NCBI RefSeq assembly: GCF_030538695.1
Contig: NZ_JAUNTN010000001.1
Span: forward strand, 145,745-209,744
Source: Paracoccus sp. (in: a-proteobacteria)
GTDB taxonomy: Bacteria; Pseudomonadota; Alphaproteobacteria; Rhodobacterales; Rhodobacteraceae
Length of the DNA: 64,000 bases
Direction: 5' to 3'
Positions within the stretch are counted from its first letter, which is position 1. Every line of letters begins with the position of its first letter. The notes beneath the pieces were generated by a model. It was not told the DNA's origin and did no database searches. It was given only the letters and a program-made list of their open reading frames with translations. Positions 62,312-64,000 of the stretch are shown here, piece after piece. The translations under genes were made by a program, and so were the position numbers.

Positions 62312-64000
62312 GGTTTATCCCTGTGTGGGGAGCAGCCGTGGAGTTCCGAGGGGCGACTTTGGTTCATCCCCGCGTGTGCGGGGAACAGTCGCCTACGCCC
62401 CCAAGCACCGCGTCATGGCCCGGTTCATCCCCGCGTGTGCGGGGAACAGCGCTTCATCAATAGCATGGTTCGCCATTCGCGCGGTTCATCCCCGCGTGTG
62501 CGGGGAACAGTTGCTGGGTTACGGCGTGGCGCTGGACGTGGGCGGTTCATCCCCGCGTGTGCGGGGAACAGCCACAGCCCGTCAGGGCCGCGATAGGCCA
62601 GCCCGGTTCATCCCCGCGCATGCGGGGAACAGTGATAATCCCGGCGTCGATCTGGTGTTTATCCCGGTTCATCCCCGCGCATGCGGGGAACAGGATAGAG
62701 CGCTTCCACGCATGGTTCAGAGGCGCGGTTCATCCCCGCGCATGCGGGGAACAGAAATCCGTATTGCTCCGCCGCCTCACGAGCACCGGTTCATCCCCGC
62801 GCATGCGGGGAACAGGCCCAATCCACCGCCACGACCATAGGCGCAGGCGGTTCATCCCCGCGCATGCGGGGAACAGGTCGGGGCTGTCGAAATGGATGAA
62901 CTCATCGAGGGTTCATCCCCGCGCATGCGGGGAACAGAAGGTTGCCGAGCATGTGCAGAACGGCCCATTCGGTTCATCCCCGCGCATGCGGGGAACAGGT
63001 GCCGTCGAAGGATTTCAGGCTGATGCCGCCCGGTTCATCCCCGCGCATGCGGGGAACAGGTCGAAAACGATTGCACCGCCCGTGCCAAATTCGGTTCATC
63101 CCCGCGCATGCGGGGAACAGACCCAGAAACAGATTGGTTTTCTGACCTGTCTCGGTTCATCCCCGCGCATGCGGGGAACAGTTAATATCCGCACCGTCCT
63201 TCCAATGAACGCCCGGTTCATCCCCGCGCATGCGGGGAACAGGTGGTTTTCCACCCCCCGGCAAATCTATGCCGCGGTTCATCCCCGCGCATGCGGGGAA
63301 CAGAGAAGGAGAGGGAGAAGGAGAGGGAACACCCACGGTTCATCCCCGCGCATGCGGGGAACAAGCCATTTCAGCGAAAATCTGCGGAATACCACCCGGT
63401 TCATCCCCGCGCATGCGGGGAACAGCCAGCGACAATATAACGGACAGAATAGCCCGCCGGTTCATCCCCGCGCATGCGGGGAACAGATCTGAAACACGCC
63501 GGGGCTATTCGACAAGTCCGGTTCATCCCCGCGCATGCGGGGAACAGTCGGGGGCCTCTGGCAGGTGGCCAATGTGGCGCGGTTCATCCCCGCGCATGCG
63601 GGGAACAGCCGAGCGCCCCCAGAAACGGGGGCAGGATCACCGGTTCATCCCCGCGCATGCGGGGAACAGGCGCGCATGTAAAGCATCCATTACGCCCCGC
63701 ACGGTTCATCCCCGCGCATGCGGGGAACAGAATCACCGCCCAATCGGGTAAAATCCCTGTTCCGGTTCATCCCCGCGCATGCGGGGAACAGTCCGCGCCA
63801 GTCAGCGGCGGCAAATTGTCGGCCGGTTCATCCCCGCGCATGCGGGGAACAGCCGAGCGTTTGGCGCGAGCGAGGCGTGGAGATCGGTTCATCCCCGCGC
63901 ATGCGGGGAACAGCCTGCGGCAAAAAATATTGGGACTAATGTCCCCGGTTCATCCCCGCGCATGCGGGGAACAGTCACCGCCCAAGCGGGTGAAATCGCG
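62312..64000 (-). CRISPR. Type I-E-like CRISPR array, continues beyond the window
   Basis: 27 intact 28-nt repeats start every 61 bp from 62361 to 63947, plus a decayed 24-nt terminal repeat at 62312-62335. Repeats begin GGTTCATCCCCGCG and end GCGGGGAACAG. In 25 of 27 the base before the core is C, giving the usual 29-nt repeat and 32-nt spacers. The reverse complement ends GATGAACCG, like the 5' handle of type I-E crRNA, so transcription is from the minus strand. The leader and cas genes would lie right of 64000. The four leftmost intact repeats have TG in the loop region, and all later ones have CA. The repeat at 63337 ends in A instead of G. The last spacer is cut at 26 nt. Confidence 0.97.

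Noticed and set aside
62257-63939. Several long plus-strand reading frames rich in RFIPAHAGN, GSSPRMRGT and VHPRACGEQ
   Set aside because: These are translations of the CRISPR repeat in three frames; the 61-bp period shifts the frame each unit. They are not protein genes.
1-64000. tRNA, rRNA or riboswitch genes
   Set aside because: I looked through all gaps over about 70 bp for TTCRANNC-type T-arms with matching acceptor stems, and for conserved riboswitch cores. None was convincing by eye; a covariance-model search would be decisive.

Overview
The window is high-GC, gene-dense alphaproteobacterial chromosome. It fits Rhodobacteraceae, probably Paracoccus or a close relative. The evidence is the leuS-lptE-holA order, a DUF2794 gene, a DUF3576 lipoprotein, the Rhodobacter-type porin, the split flagellar cluster, sox-type genes, and a complete qhp (quinohemoprotein amine dehydrogenase) locus of the kind characterised in Paracoccus denitrificans. 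I see no rRNA, tRNA or complete insertion sequence.

Layout. 1-2.4 kb: two glycosyltransferases, the first cut by the window edge and the second carrying a degenerate sulfotransferase-like N-terminus. 2.5-6.4 kb: a giant RTX protein with a G8 domain. 6.4-7.1 kb: an AT-rich, inverted-repeat leader, then a 179-bp tandem repeat made from the 3' end of soxZ. 7.1-11.9 kb: a tightly overlapping operon (minus strand) of c-type cytochrome, flavoprotein, YeeE/YedE transporter, second flavoprotein, soxY and soxZ. 12.2-15.2 kb: a divergent TRAP transporter. 15.3-20.1 kb: response regulator, ribA, YkuD protein, yggS, porin and DUF3576 lipoprotein. 20.2-25.5 kb: leuS, lptE, holA and a flavoprotein. 25.5-32.1 kb: GST, thioesterase, a decayed two-component pair, DUF2478, TusA-like protein, AEC transporter, crotonase, DUF2794, two I78 lipoproteins and a TetR regulator. 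32.5-38.1 kb: glutamate-type dehydrogenase and bioBFDA. 38.2-48.2 kb: flagellar export, motor and basal-body genes in two divergent operons.

48.3-62.1 kb is an amine/alcohol oxidation island: qhpR, qhpF, qhpE, qhpB, qhpC, qhpD, qhpA, qhpG, an AraC/FeaR-like regulator, an aldehyde dehydrogenase and a PQQ-dependent quinohemoprotein alcohol dehydrogenase. Periplasmic amine and alcohol dehydrogenases would both yield aldehydes, which the cytoplasmic aldehyde dehydrogenase could oxidise. QhpD, QhpE, QhpF and QhpG are the maturation set for the crosslinked QhpC subunit, whose crosslink residues are all conserved here.

62.3-64.0 kb is a type I-E-like CRISPR array (27 intact repeats plus one decayed end repeat) that runs off the window. 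Repeat polarity and the decayed left repeat indicate transcription leftward, with leader and cas genes to the right. The least conventional features are the soxXAB-less sox-type operon with its repeated soxZ tail, the five-unit super-periodicity of the RTX domain, the truncated response regulator, the FeaR-like operator candidate at 58.4 kb, and two near-identical CRISPR spacers.
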